From the NCBI GenBank assembly GCA_947652115.1, contig OX393573.1:8994520-9058519 (forward strand): a DNA stretch of 64,000 nucleotides. The letters run 5' to 3'. Shown here piece by piece: positions 13,701 through 28,700 of the stretch. How positions within the stretch are numbered: position 1 is the first letter of the stretch; each line of letters begins with the position of its first letter. The stretch comes from Blastomussa wellsi. Its lineage: Eukaryota; Cnidaria; Anthozoa; Scleractinia; Plerogyridae. Under the pieces are notes generated by a model. The model had not been told where the DNA came from, did no database searches, and worked only from the letters and a program-made list of their open reading frames with translations. The position numbers and the translations under genes were made by a program.

Positions 13701-16700
13701 GATGCGCGTTTAATAAATCACAAAATATGACGCTTTGTGTTGAAAATCAGCGATGCAGAAAACAAAGTATCATGTTTCAACATTTCAAAGAGAAACAAAA
13801 GAATCATATTACAAATAAACAAAAGTATCATGTTACCGCTGGAAAGAATCACGTTTGGTGTTGCATTCTGCACTGTCCATTGAGTCTCTGAGTTTTTCAT
13901 TTTCAGGTAGAAATAACTTTGTTACAGCGGTTACCGATCACACGCGCCCTCCAACGATTTTTTTCTTGTTTGAAAATTAAGTTTTGCTGGACGTCAATCA
14001 TCTGTGTTTATGTCTTGAATGATTGCATGCGCCAGTTTCGATTTGCTCTTTTATCGCCAAACACAACAACAAGATGACAATATTCTAACCTTTTGTGAAC
14101 TATTTCCATGATTTGATGAGTATTTCAAAACAGCGTCTAAACATTTAAGCAATAGGCCATAACTTGAATTCCACAGAGCAAGCAAATATGAATAAATACA
14201 AAATTTCTTTTAAGCTAGAGCGTAATATTGTGACAAAACAAAAAGCCGGCCGCTAAAAAGACTGCTCTCGCCAAAGCATCACTCCAAATACTTATGGAAA
14301 CCAAATATTTTCGAAGTGGTTTATTCGAAGAATGAAAGTATCTATCTTTCTTATTGCAGCTATATAGCACGACTGTGTCGACAACGAATTACCTGAATAT
14401 TGACTCGTTTCGTGAAATTTGTGCGTTACGCATGATCATTTTTCTTTTTTTGCAATTTCACCAACAATATTCAGGACTTGGGTGCTGTTTCTCTTTCCAA
14501 AGGGTGAAAAACAGCTGCTGAAAAGCAGAATGTCACTCCACGGCTTGAATGAAACCTACTACTGTCATGGAAACAGATGATTGACGTCCATCGAAACTCA
14601 TTTTTCAGAAAAAAACATCGTTTGAGGGCACGTGTGATGGGTAACGACTGTAATTAGAATTGGCATTTAGTCACAACAAGCGGTAGGTGGGTATGTCTCC
14701 ACAACTTTGTAATGCCGTGTAGTAATGAGTAGGGTTAAAGAAGAGACTTGTCGTATGGAATCCCTCAAATATTGCTGTGGTGGCAAGTGTAACCGCAAAG
14801 TAATCAAATTAGACTTTTAGGCGTCACACCCAAGTTAGGGCCTGATTACATGAGCTGGCTGGCCTGGTTTGCCAGGATGGTTTTCTTTGTCGGCTAACCG
14901 GGCTGGCCTGGTTGTCATGTAATCGCGAAGTTGATTTTTGTTGCGTTTAACAGACGTACCGAGATCTCGGTAAACTGAAACAAGCCCGGCTAACCGGGCC
15001 AGCCCGGTCCACGTAATCAGGCCCTTAGTGACGTACATCAATCCAATCAGGTTTGGGGTTGCATCAAGAAACCAGTAAAATTGTCAATTTCGTCCCCACA
15101 GCCTGTTTTTCGTGATGCTGACCAAAAGAAAAGCGGGCTCTGGGGACGAGATTGTGAAATTGTTTGATAAAAATGGAATGACATGCGCAGTTAAGTGATT
15201 GTTAATTAATCACTTTACTGCGCATGTCATTCCATTTTTATCAAACAATTTCTGATTACTGCAGTTTTTACAGATATATTATTCATGGTCGACAGGGAAG
15301 TGAATGAATTCGTGTTGCGCTCATTTACTTAAAATGCACTCGCCGTCAGCAAAAGGCCCAACACTAAATTGGTCATTGAGCGTTCTTTTTTATCGGGCTA
15401 GTTTTGCTGACCAAAAAAAATACCCAATACATCCATATCAAAACTGAAATAAAAATAACTATGTTTTGTTTGTTCACACTTACGTCTAGCACTTATTTAA
15501 AAAAAAAACAAGCGTAGAGAGGAAAAACTTTACATAAAATATTACTTACTTTACAATACATCAAACTGGTTTAACTTGTTTAACAGGCTCAGCCAAATTT
15601 TGCAAGTTCATTCTTAAAAAAAGATTGTATGTACATTTCTTGTTAAATACATCTTAAATTGGATCATGGTCTAATTCACTAAGCTACAACATAATGTTAT
15701 CTGCAGTGACAAAGGTGAACATAGTTACTACCAGACAGAAATTTAGACTGACTTAACTTTCTATCGACACCTTTTAAAACAAGCAACCAAAAAAGTTTAT
15801 TATATTCCTTAAGTCACTTGATAATTGCTACAATTTTGACAGAGTGCACAAGATAAAGTACGAGGCATTCCAGATTCAACCACGGAGTGGAATAGGCTAC
15901 AAAGACCCGTAAGTTGACAACTAATACGATTGATGGTACCAGTAAAAAGGACTCAATCTTCCCCGGTGAGAGGAGTGACTGTATCAGTAAAAAGGCGTCA
16001 GTCTTCTCGATTGAGAGGAGTGACTCTACCAGTAAACAGACCTCAGTCTGCTCACCTGAGGAGTTAGCGTAGCAGTAAACAGGGTTCAGTATTCTCAACT
16101 GAGAGGAGTGACTGTACCAGTAAACAGGGTTCAGTCTTCTCAACTGAGAGGAGTGACTGTACCAGTAAACAAGCTTCAGTCTTCTCAACTGAGAGGAGTG
16201 ACTGTACCAGTAAACAAGCTTCAGTCTTCTCAACTGAGAGGAGTGACTGTACCAGTAAGCAAGCTTCAGTCTTCTCAACTGAGAGGATTGACTACCAGTA
16301 AACAGGCCTCAGTCTTCTCGACTGAGAGGAATGAGTGTGCCAGTAAGCAGGCTCCAGTATTCTCAACTGACAGGAGTGCCTGTATCAGTAAACAGGCTTC
16401 AGTCTTCTCACCCAAGAGGATTGACTGTACCAGTAAACAGGCTTCATTCTTCTCATCTGAGAGGAGTGACTGTACCAGTAAACAGGCTTCAGTCTTCTCA
16501 ACTGAGAGGAGTGGCTGTACCAGTAAACAAGCTTCAATCTTCTCATCTGAGAGGAGTGGCTGTACCAGTAAACAAGCTTCAGTCTTCTCATCTGACAGGA
16601 GTGGCTGTACCAGTAAACAAGCTTCAATCTTTTCAACTGAGAGGAGTGACTGTACCAGTAAACAAGCTTCAATCTTCTCATCTGAGAGGAGTGGCTGTAC

Positions 16701-19700
16701 CAGTAAACAAGCTTCAATCTTCTCAACTGAGAGGAGTGGCTGTACCAGTAAACAAGCTTCAATCTTCTCATCTGAGAGGAGTGGCTGTACCAGTAAACAA
16801 GCTTCAATCTTCTCATCTGAGAGGAGTGGCTGTACCACTAAACAAGCTTCAATCTTCTCATCTGAGAGGAGTGGCTGTACCAGTAAACAAGCTTCAATCT
16901 TCTCATCTGAGAGGAGTGATTGTACCAGTAAACAAGCTTCAGTCTTCTCATCTGAGAGGAGTGGCTGTGCCAGTAAACAAGCTTCAGTCTTCTCAACTGA
17001 GAGGAGTGACTGTACCAGTAAACAAGCTTCAGTCTTCTCAACTGAGAGGAGTGGCTGTACCAGTAAACAAGCTTCAGTCTTCTCAACTGAGAGGAGTGAC
17101 TGTACCAGTAAACAAGCTTCAGTCTTCTCAACTGAGAGGAGTGGCTGTACTGGTAAACAAGCTTCAGTCTTCTCAACTGAGAGGAGTGACTGTACCAGTA
17201 AACAAGCTTCAGTCTTCTCAACTGAGAGGAGTGGCTGTACCAGTAAACAAGCTTCAATCTTCTCAACTGAGAGGAGTGGCTGTACCAGTAAACAAGCTTC
17301 AATCTTCTCATCTGAGAGGAGTGGCTGTACCAGTAAACAAGCTTCAGTCTTCTCATCTGAGAGGAGTCACTGTGCCAGTAAACAAGCTTCAGTCTTCTCA
17401 TATGAGAGGAGTGACTACCAGTAAACAAGCTTCAATATTCTCATCTGAGAGGAGTGGCTGTGCCAGTAAACAAGCTTCAATCTTCTCATCTGAGAGGAGT
17501 CACTGTGCCAGTAAACAAGCTTCAGTCTTCTCAACTGAGAGGAGTGATTGTACCAGTAAACAAGCTTCAGTCTTCTCAACTGAGAGGAGTGATTGTACCA
17601 GTAAACAAGCTTCAGTCTTCTCATCTGAGAGGAGTGACTGTACCAGTAAACAAGCTTCAGTCTTCTCAACTGAGAGGAGTGACTGTACCAGTAAACAAGC
17701 TTCAGTCTTCTCATCTGAGAGGAGTGACTGTACCAGTAAACAAGCTTCAGTCTTCTCAACTGAGAGGAGTGGCTGTACCAGTAAACAAGCTTCAGTCTTC
17801 TCAACTGAGAGGAGTGACTGTACCAGTAAACAAGCTTCAGTCTTCTCAACTGAGAGGAGTGGCTGTACTGGTAAACAAGCTTCAGTCTTCTCAACTGAGA
17901 GGAGTGACTGTACCAGTAAACAAGCTTCAGTCTTCTCAACTGAGAGGAGTGGCTGTACCAGTAAACAAGCTTCAATCTTCTCAACTGAGAGGAGTGGCTG
18001 TACCAGTAAACAAGCTTCAATCTTCTCATCTGAGAGGAGTGGCTGTACCAGTAAACAAGCTTCAGTCTTCTCATCTGAGAGGAGTCACTGTGCCAGTAAA
18101 CAAGCTTCAGTCTTCTCATATGAGAGGAGTGACTACCAGTAAACAAGCTTCAATATTCTCATCTGAGAGGAGTGGCTGTGCCAGTAAACAAGCTTCAATC
18201 TTCTCATCTGAGAGGAGTCACTGTGCCAGTAAACAAGCTTCAGTCTTCTCAACTGAGAGGAGTGATTGTACCAGTAAACAAGCTTCAGTCTTCTCAACTG
18301 AGAGGAGTGATTGTACCAGTAAACAAGCTTCAGTCTTCTCATCTGAGAGGAGTGACTGTACCAGTAAACAAGCTTCAGTCTTCTCAACTGAGAGGAGTGA
18401 CTGTACCAGTAAACAAGCTTCAGTCTTCTCAACTGAGAGGAGTGATTGTACCAGTAAACAAGCTTCAGTCTTCTCATCTGAGAGGAGTGGCTGTACCAGT
18501 AAATAAGCTTCAGTCTTCTCAACTGAGAGGATTGACTGTACCAGAAAACAAGCTTCAGTCTTCTCATCTGAGAGGAGTGGCTGTACCAGTAAACAAGCTT
18601 CAGTCTTCTCATCTGAGAGGAGTGGCTGTACCAGTAAACAAGCTTCAGTCTTCTCAACTGAGAGGAGTGATTGTACCAGTAAACAAGCTTCAGTCTTCTC
18701 AACTGAGAGGAGTCACTGTGCCAGTAAACAAGCTTCAGTCTTCTCATATGAGAGGAGTGACTACCAGTAAACAAGCTTCAATCTTCTCATCTGAGAGGAG
18801 TGATTGTACCAGTAAACAAGCTTCAGTCTTCTCATCTGAGAGGAGTGGCTGTACCAGTAAACAAGCTTCAGTCTTCTCAACTGAGAGGAGTGACTGTACC
18901 AGTAAACAAGCTTCAGTCTTCTCATCTGCTCATCTGAGAGGAGTGGCTGTGCCAGTAAACAAGCTTCAGTCTTCTCATCTGAGAGGAGTGACTGTACCAG
19001 TAAACAAGCTTCAGTCTTCTCATCTGAGAGGAGTGACTGTACCAGTAAACAAGCTTCAGTCTTCTCAACTGAGAGGATTGACTGTACCAGTAAACAAGCT
19101 TCAGTCTTCTCAACTGAGAGGAGTGATTGTACCAGTAAACAAGCTTCAATCTTCTCATCTGAGAGGAGTGATTGTACCAGTAAACAAGCTTCAGTCTTCT
19201 CATCTGAGAGGAGTGGCTGTGCCAGTAAACAAGCTTCAGTCTTCTCAACTGAGAGGAGTGACTGTACCAGTAAACAAGCTTCAGTCTTCTCAACTGAGAG
19301 GAGTGGCTGTACCAGTAAACAAGCTTCAGTCTTCTCAACTGAGAGGAGTGACTGTACCAGTAAACAAGCTTCAGTCTTCTCAACTGAGAGGAGTGGCTGT
19401 ACTGGTAAACAAGCTTCAGTCTTCTCAACTGAGAGGAGTGACTGTACCAGTAAACAAGCTTCAGTCTTCTCAACTGAGAGGAGTGGCTGTACCAGTAAAC
19501 AAGCTTCAATCTTCTCATCTGAGAGGAGTGGCTGTACCAGTAAACAAGCTTCAGCCTTCTCACATGAGAGGAGTGACTACCAGTAAACAAGCTTCAATAT
19601 TCTCATCTGAGAGGAGTGGCTGTGCCAGTAAACAAGCTTCAATCTTCTCATCTGAGAGGAGTCACTGTGCCAGTAAACAAGCTTCAGTCTTCTCAACTGA

Positions 19701-22700
19701 GAGGAGTGATTGTACCAGTAAACAAGCTTCAGTCTTCTCATCTGAGAGGAGTGACTGTACCAGTAAACAAGCTTCAGTCTTCTCAACTGAGAGGAGTGAC
19801 TGTACCAGTAAACAAGCTTCAGTCTTCTCAACTGAGAGGAGTGATTGTACCAGTAAACAAGCTTCAGTCTTCTCATCTGAGAGGAGTGGCTGTACCAGTA
19901 AACAAGCTTCAGTCTTCTCAACTGAGAGGATTGACTGTACCAGTAAACAAGCTTCAGTCTTCTCATCTGAGAGGAGTGGCTGTACCAGTAAACAAGCTTC
20001 AGTCTTCTCATCTGAGAGGGGTGGCTGTACCAGTAAACAAGCTTCAGTCTTCTCAACTGAGAGGAGTGATTGTACCAGTAAACAAGCTTCAGTCTTCTCA
20101 ACTGAGAGGAGTCACTGTGCCAGTAAACAAGCTTCAGTCTTCTCATATGAGAGAAGTGACTACCAGTAAACAAGCTTCAATCTTCTCATCTGAGAGGAGT
20201 GGCTGTACCAGTAAACAAGCTTCAGTCTTCTCATCTGAGAGGAGTCACTGTGCCAGTAAACAAGCTTCAGTCTTCTCATATGAGAGGAGTGACTACCAGT
20301 AAACAAGCTTCAATCTTCTCATCTGAGAGGAGTGATTGTACCAGTAAACAAGCTTCAGTCTTCTCATCTGAGAGGAGTGGCTGTACCAGTAAACAAGCTT
20401 CAGTCTTCTCAACTGAGATGATTGACTGTACCAGTAAACAAGCTTCAGTCTTCTCAACTGAGAGGAGTGACTGTACCAGTAAACAAGCTTCAGTCTTCTC
20501 ATCTGAGAGGAGTGGCTGTGCCAGTAAACAAGCTTCAGTCTTCTCATCTGAGAGGAGTGACTGTACCAGTAAACAAGCTTCAGTCTTCTCATCTGAGAGG
20601 AGTGACTGTACCAGTAAACAAGCTTCAGTCTTCTCAACTGAGAGGATTGACTGTACCAGTAAACAAGCTTTAGTCTTCTCAACTGAGAGGAGTGATTGTA
20701 CCAGTAAATAAGCTTCAGTCTTCTCATCTGAGAGGAGTGACTGTACCAGTAAACAAGCTTCAGTCTTCTCAACTGAGAGGAGTGACTGTACCAGTAAACA
20801 AGCTTCAGTCTTTTCAAGTGAGAGGAGTGACTGTACCAGTAAACAGGCTTCATTCTTCTCATCTGAGAGGAGTGGCTTTACCAGTAAACAAGCTTCAATC
20901 TTCTCATCTGAGAGGAGTGGCTGTACCAGCAAACAAGCTTCAGTCTTCTCATCTGAGAGGAGTGACTGTACCAGTAAACAAGCTTCAGTCTTCTCAACTG
21001 AGAGGAGTGGCTGTACCAGTAAACAAGCTTCAGTCTTCTCAACTGAGAGGAGTGGCTGTACCAGTAAACAAGCTTCAGTCTTCTCATCTGAGAGGAGTGA
21101 CTGTACCAGTAAACAAGCTTCAGTCTTTTCAACTGAGAGGAGTGACTGTACCAGTAAACAAGCTTCAGTCTTCTCATCTGAGAGGAGTGACTGTACCAGT
21201 AAACAAGCTTCAATCTTCTCATCTGAGAGGAGTGGCTGCACCAGTAAAGAAGCTTCAGTCTTCTCATCTGAGAGGAGTCACTGTGCCAGTAAACAAGCTT
21301 CAGTCTTCTCATATGAGAGGAGTGACTGTACCAGTAAACAAGCTTCAGTCTTCTCATCTGAGAGGAGTGACTGTACCAGTAAACAAGCTTCAGTCTTCTC
21401 ATCTGAGAGGAGTGACTGTACCAGTAAACAAGCTTCAGTCTTCTCAACTGAGAGGATTTACTGTACCAGTAAACAAGCTTCAGTCTTCTCAACTGAGAGG
21501 AGTGACTGTACCAGTAAACAAGCTTCAGTCTTCTCAACTGAGAGGAGTGGCTGTACTGGTAAACAAGCTTCAGTCTTCTCAACTGAGAGGAGTGACTGTA
21601 CCAGTAAACAAGCTTCAGTCTTCTCAACTGAGAGGAGTGGCTGTACCAGTAAACAAGCTTCAATCTTCTCAACTGAGAGGAGTGGCTGTACCAGTAAACA
21701 AGCTTCAATCTTCTCATCTGAGAGGAGTGGCTGTACCAGTAAACAAGCTTCAGTCTTCTCATCTGAGAGGAGTCACTGTGCCAGTAAACAAGCTTCAGTC
21801 TTCTCATATGAGAGGAGTGACTACCAGTAAACAAGCTTCAATATTCTCATCTGAGAGGAGTGGCTGTGCCAGTAAACAAGCTTCAATCTTCTCATCTGAG
21901 AGGAGTCACTGTGCCAGTAAACAAGCTTCAGTCTTCTCAACTGAGAGGAGTGATTGTACCAGTAAACAAGCTTCAGTCTTCTCAACTGAGAGGAGTGATT
22001 GTACCAGTAAACAAGCTTCAGTCTTCTCATCTGAGAGGAGTGACTGTACCAGTAAACAAGCTTCAGTCTTCTCAACTGAGAGGAGTGACTGTACCAGTAA
22101 ACAAGCTTCAGTCTTCTCATCTGAGAGGAGTGACTGTACCAGTAAACAAGCTTCAGTCTTCTCAACTGAGAGGAGTGGCTGTACCAGTAAACAAGCTTCA
22201 GTCTTCTCAACTGAGAGGAGTGACTGTACCAGTAAACAAGCTTCAGTCTTCTCAACTGAGAGGAGTGGCTGTACTGGTAAACAAGCTTCAGTCTTCTCAA
22301 CTGAGAGGAGTGACTGTACCAGTAAACAAGCTTCAGTCTTCTCAACTGAGAGGAGTGGCTGTACCAGTAAACAAGCTTCAATCTTCTCAACTGAGAGGAG
22401 TGGCTGTACCAGTAAACAAGCTTCAATCTTCTCATCTGAGAGGAGTGGCTGTACCAGTAAACAAGCTTCAGTCTTCTCATCTGAGAGGAGTCACTGTGCC
22501 AGTAAACAAGCTTCAGTCTTCTCATATGAGAGGAGTGACTACCAGTAAACAAGCTTCAATATTCTCATCTGAGAGGAGTGGCTGTGCCAGTAAACAAGCT
22601 TCAATCTTCTCATCTGAGAGGAGTCACTGTGCCAGTAAACAAGCTTCAGTCTTCTCAACTGAGAGGAGTGATTGTACCAGTAAACAAGCTTCAGTCTTCT

Positions 22701-25700
22701 CAACTGAGAGGAGTGATTGTACCAGTAAACAAGCTTCAGTCTTCTCATCTGAGAGGAGTGACTGTACCAGTAAACAAGCTTCAGTCTTCTCAACTGAGAG
22801 GAGTGACTGTACCAGTAAACAAGCTTCAGTCTTCTCAACTGAGAGGAGTGATTGTACCAGTAAACAAGCTTCAGTCTTCTCATCTGAGAGGAGTGGCTGT
22901 ACCAGTAAATAAGCTTCAGTCTTCTCAACTGAGAGGATTGACTGTACCAGAAAACAAGCTTCAGTCTTCTCATCTGAGAGGAGTGGCTGTACCAGTAAAC
23001 AAGCTTCAGTCTTCTCATCTGAGAGGAGTGGCTGTACCAGTAAACAAGCTTCAGTCTTCTCAACTGAGAGGAGTGATTGTACCAGTAAACAAGCTTCAGT
23101 CTTCTCAACTGAGAGGAGTCACTGTGCCAGTAAACAAGCTTCAGTCTTCTCATATGAGAGGAGTGACTACCAGTAAACAAGCTTCAATCTTCTCATCTGA
23201 GAGGAGTGATTGTACCAGTAAACAAGCTTCAGTCTTCTCATCTGAGAGGAGTGGCTGTACCAGTAAACAAGCTTCAGTCTTCTCAACTGAGAGGAGTGAC
23301 TGTACCAGTAAACAAGCTTCAGTCTTCTCATCTGCTCATCTGAGAGGAGTGGCTGTGCCAGTAAACAAGCTTCAGTCTTCTCATCTGAGAGGAGTGACTG
23401 TACCAGTAAACAAGCTTCAGTCTTCTCATCTGAGAGGAGTGACTGTACCAGTAAACAAGCTTCAGTCTTCTCAACTGAGAGGATTGACTGTACCAGTAAA
23501 CAAGCTTCAGTCTTCTCAACTGAGAGGAGTGATTGTACCAGTAAACAAGCTTCAATCTTCTCATCTGAGAGGAGTGATTGTACCAGTAAACAAGCTTCAG
23601 TCTTCTCATCTGAGAGGAGTGGCTGTGCCAGTAAACAAGCTTCAGTCTTCTCAACTGAGAGGAGTGACTGTACCAGTAAACAAGCTTCAGTCTTCTCAAC
23701 TGAGAGGAGTGGCTGTACCAGTAAACAAGCTTCAGTCTTCTCAACTGAGAGGAGTGACTGTACCAGTAAACAAGCTTCAGTCTTCTCAACTGAGAGGAGT
23801 GGCTGTACTGGTAAACAAGCTTCAGTCTTCTCAACTGAGAGGAGTGACTGTACCAGTAAACAAGCTTCAGTCTTCTCAACTGAGAGGAGTGGCTGTACCA
23901 GTAAACAAGCTTCAATCTTCTCATCTGAGAGGAGTGGCTGTACCAGTAAACAAGCTTCAGCCTTCTCACATGAGAGGAGTGACTACCAGTAAACAAGCTT
24001 CAATATTCTCATCTGAGAGGAGTGGCTGTGCCAGTAAACAAGCTTCAATCTTCTCATCTGAGAGGAGTCACTGTGCCAGTAAACAAGCTTCAGTCTTCTC
24101 AACTGAGAGGAGTGATTGTACCAGTAAACAAGCTTCAGTCTTCTCATCTGAGAGGAGTGACTGTACCAGTAAACAAGCTTCAGTCTTCTCAACTGAGAGG
24201 AGTGACTGTACCAGTAAACAAGCTTCAGTCTTCTCAACTGAGAGGAGTGATTGTACCAGTAAACAAGCTTCAGTCTTCTCATCTGAGAGGAGTGGCTGTA
24301 CCAGTAAACAAGCTTCAGTCTTCTCAACTGAGAGGATTGACTGTACCAGTAAACAAGCTTCAGTCTTCTCATCTGAGAGGAGTGGCTGTACCAGTAAACA
24401 AGCTTCAGTCTTCTCATCTGAGAGGGGTGGCTGTACCAGTAAACAAGCTTCAGTCTTCTCAACTGAGAGGAGTGATTGTACCAGTAAACAAGCTTCAGTC
24501 TTCTCAACTGAGAGGAGTCACTGTGCCAGTAAACAAGCTTCAGTCTTCTCATATGAGAGAAGTGACTACCAGTAAACAAGCTTCAATCTTCTCATCTGAG
24601 AGGAGTGGCTGTACCAGTAAACAAGCTTCAGTCTTCTCATCTGAGAGGAGTCACTGTGCCAGTAAACAAGCTTCAGTCTTCTCATATGAGAGGAGTGACT
24701 ACCAGTAAACAAGCTTCAATCTTCTCATCTGAGAGGAGTGATTGTACCAGTAAACAAGCTTCAGTCTTCTCATCTGAGAGGAGTGGCTGTACCAGTAAAC
24801 AAGCTTCAGTCTTCTCAACTGAGATGATTGACTGTACCAGTAAACAAGCTTCAGTCTTCTCAACTGAGAGGAGTGACTGTACCAGTAAACAAGCTTCAGT
24901 CTTCTCATCTGAGAGGAGTGGCTGTGCCAGTAAACAAGCTTCAGTCTTCTCATCTGAGAGGAGTGACTGTACCAGTAAACAAGCTTCAGTCTTCTCATCT
25001 GAGAGGAGTGACTGTACCAGTAAACAAGCTTCAGTCTTCTCAACTGAGAGGATTGACTGTACCAGTAAACAAGCTTTAGTCTTCTCAACTGAGAGGAGTG
25101 ATTGTACCAGTAAATAAGCTTCAGTCTTCTCATCTGAGAGGAGTGACTGTACCAGTAAACAAGCTTCAGTCTTCTCAACTGAGAGGAGTGACTGTACCAG
25201 TAAACAAGCTTCAGTCTTTTCAAGTGAGAGGAGTGACTGTACCAGTAAACAGGCTTCATTCTTCTCATCTGAGAGGAGTGGCTTTACCAGTAAACAAGCT
25301 TCAATCTTCTCATCTGAGAGGAGTGGCTGTACCAGCAAACAAGCTTCAGTCTTCTCATCTGAGAGGAGTGACTGTACCAGTAAACAAGCTTCAGTCTTCT
25401 CAACTGAGAGGAGTGGCTGTACCAGTAAACAAGCTTCAGTCTTCTCAACTGAGAGGAGTGGCTGTACCAGTAAACAAGCTTCAGTCTTCTCATCTGAGAG
25501 GAGTGACTGTACCAGTAAACAAGCTTCAGTCTTTTCAACTGAGAGGAGTGACTGTACCAGTAAACAAGCTTCAGTCTTCTCATCTGAGAGGAGTGACTGT
25601 ACCAGTAAACAAGCTTCAATCTTCTCATCTGAGAGGAGTGGCTGCACCAGTAAAGAAGCTTCAGTCTTCTCATCTGAGAGGAGTCACTGTGCCAGTAAAC

Positions 25701-28700
25701 AAGCTTCAGTCTTCTCATATGAGAGGAGTGACTGTACCAGTAAACAAGCTTCAGTCTTCTCATCTGAGAGGAGTGACTGTACCAGTAAACAAGCTTCAGT
25801 CTTCTCATCTGAGAGGAGTGACTGTACCAGTAAACAAGCTTCAGTCTTCTCAACTGAGAGGATTTACTGTACCAGTAAACAAGCTTCAGTCTTCTCATAT
25901 GAGAGCAGTGGCTGTGCCAGTAAACAAGCTTCAGTCTTCTCATCTGAGAGGAGTGACTGTACCAGTAAACAAGCTTCAGTCTTCTCATCTGAGAGGAGTG
26001 ACTGTACCAGTAAACAAGCTTCAGTCTTCTCAACTGAGAGGATTGACTGTACCAGTAAACAAGCTTCAGTCTTCTCAACTGAGAGGAGTGATTGTACCAG
26101 TAAACAAGCTTCAGTCTTCTCATCTGAGAGGAGTGACTGTACCAGTAAACAAGCTTCAGTCTTCTCAACTGAGAGGAGTGACTGTACCAGTAAACAAGCT
26201 TCAGTCTTTTCAACTGAGAGGAGTGACTGTACCAGTAAACAGGCTTCATTCTTCTCATCTGAGAGGAGTGGCTTTACCAGTAAACAAGCTTCAATCTTCT
26301 CATCTGAGAGGAGTGGCTGTACCAGTAAACAAGCTTCAATCTTCTCATCTGCTCATCTGAGAGGAGTGACTGTACCAGTAAGCAAGCTTCAATCTTCTCA
26401 TCTGAGAGGAGTGGCTGTACCAGTAAACAAGCTTCAGTCTTCTCATCTGAGAGGAGTGACTGTACCAGTAAACAAGCTTCAGTCTTCTCATCTGAGAGGA
26501 GTGGCTGTACCAGTAAACAAGCTTCAATCTTCTCATCTGAGAGGAGTGACTTTACCAGTAAACAAGCTTCAGTCTTCTCATCTGAGAGGAGTGGCTGTAC
26601 CAGTAAACAAGCGTCAGTCTTCTCATCTGAGAGGAGTGACTGTACCAGTAAACAAGCTTCAATCTTCTCATCTGAGAGGAGTGACTGTACCAGTAAACAA
26701 GCTTCAGTCTTCTCATCTGAGAGGAGTAGCTGTGCCAGTAAACAGGCTTCAGTCTTCTCATGTGAGAGGAGTGACTGTACCAGTAAACAAGCTTCAGTCT
26801 TCTCAACTGAGAGGATTGACTGTACCAGTAAACAAGATTCAGTCTTCTCAACTGAGAGGAGTGATTGTACCAGTAAACAAGCTTCAGTCTTCTCATCTGA
26901 GAGGAGTGACTGTACCAGTAAACAAGCTTCAGTCTTCTCAACTGAGAGGAGTGACTGTACCAGTAAACAAGCTTCAGTCTTCTTAACTGAGAGGAGTGAT
27001 TGTACCAGTAAACAAGCTTCAGTCTTCTCATCTGAGAGGAGTGGCTGTACCAGTAAACAAGCTTCAATCTTCTCATCTGAGAGGAGTGGCTGTACTAGTA
27101 AACAAGCTTCAGTCTTCTCAACTGAGAGGAGTTACTGTACTAGTAAACAAGCTTCAGTCTTCTCATCTGAGAGGAGTGGCTGTGCCAGTAAACAGGCTTC
27201 AGTCTTCTCATCTGAGAGGAGTGACTACCAGTAAACAAGCTTCAGTCTTCTCAACTGAGAGGATTGACTGTACCAGTAAACAAGCTTCAGTCTTCTCAAC
27301 TGAGAGGAGTGGCTGTACCAGTAAACAAGCTTCAGTCTTCTCAAGTGAGAGGAGTGACTACCAGTAAACAAGCTTCAGTCTTCTCATCTGAGAGGAGTGG
27401 CTGTACCAGTAAACAAGCTTCAGTCTTCTCAACTGAGAGGAGTGACTACCAGTAAACAAGCTTCAGTCTTCTCATCTGAGAGGAGTGGCTGTACCAGTAA
27501 ACAAGCTTCAGTCTTCTCAACTGAGAGGAGTGATTGTACCAGTAAACAAGCTTCAGTCTTCTCATCTGAGAGGAGTGGCTGTACCAGTAAACAAGCTTCA
27601 ATCTTCTCATCTGAGAGGAGTGGCTGTACCAGTAAACAAGCTTCAGTCTTCTCAACTGAGAGGAGTTACTGTACTAGTAAACAAGCTTCAGTCTTCTCAT
27701 CTGAGAGGAGTGGCTGTGCCAGTAAACAGGCTTCAGTCTTCTCATCTGAGAGGAGTGACTACCAGTAAACAAGCTTCAGTCTTCTCAACTGAGAGGATTG
27801 ACTGTACCAGTAAACAAGCTTCAGTCTTCTCAACTGAGAGGAGTGGCTGTACCAGTAAACAAGCTTCAGTCTTCTCAAGTGAGAGGAGTGACTACCAGTA
27901 AACAAGCTTCAGTCTTCTCATCTGAGAGGAGTGGCTGTACCAGTAAACAAGCTTCAGTCTTCTCAACTGTGAGGAGTGACTACCAGTAAACAAGCTTCAG
28001 TCTTCTCATCTGAGAGGAGTGGCTGTACCAGTAAACAAGCTTCAGTCTTCTCAACTGAGAGGAGTGACTACCAGTAAACAAGCTTCAGTCTTCTCATCTG
28101 AGAGGAGTGGCTGTATCAGTAAACAAGCTTCAGTCTTCTCATTTGAGAGGAGTCACTGTGCCAAATCTCCCAAATCATTCTAAGCAACATATGGCAGTTT
28201 GCGGCCTTTCCCTTCACCAAGGAAACACGGAAAGCCGTAAAACTCTAGAACAAAAATTTATTTTTCAAATCGGCACTCTTAATCCTCATGGTATCAACGA
28301 ACGCTTTTCATTCAACTAATTTATTCCGAAGTTTTCACGTTACCAGGCACCAGCCAATAGCGAAGCTCCATCTTTCTGTATATAAAAACACACGACGCAC
28401 AATTCCTTGATTCGCTCCGACGAAGGGCTAACGCTCGAAACTTCAGCTCTTGAATCTCTTTACGGTGGCCAATTGACATTATCAACCCAGTTGATAAAAC
28501 CAAATTATTCAGTCTTCTCATCTGAGAGGAGTGACTGTGCCAGTAGTCAAGCTTCAGTCTTCTCAACTGAGAGGAGGGAGTGACTGTACCAGTAAACAGG
28601 CCTCAGTCTTCTCATCTGAGAGGAGGGAGTGACTGTACCAGTAAACAAGCTTCAGTCTTCTCATCTGAGAGGAGTCACTGTGCCAGTAAACAGGCTTCAG

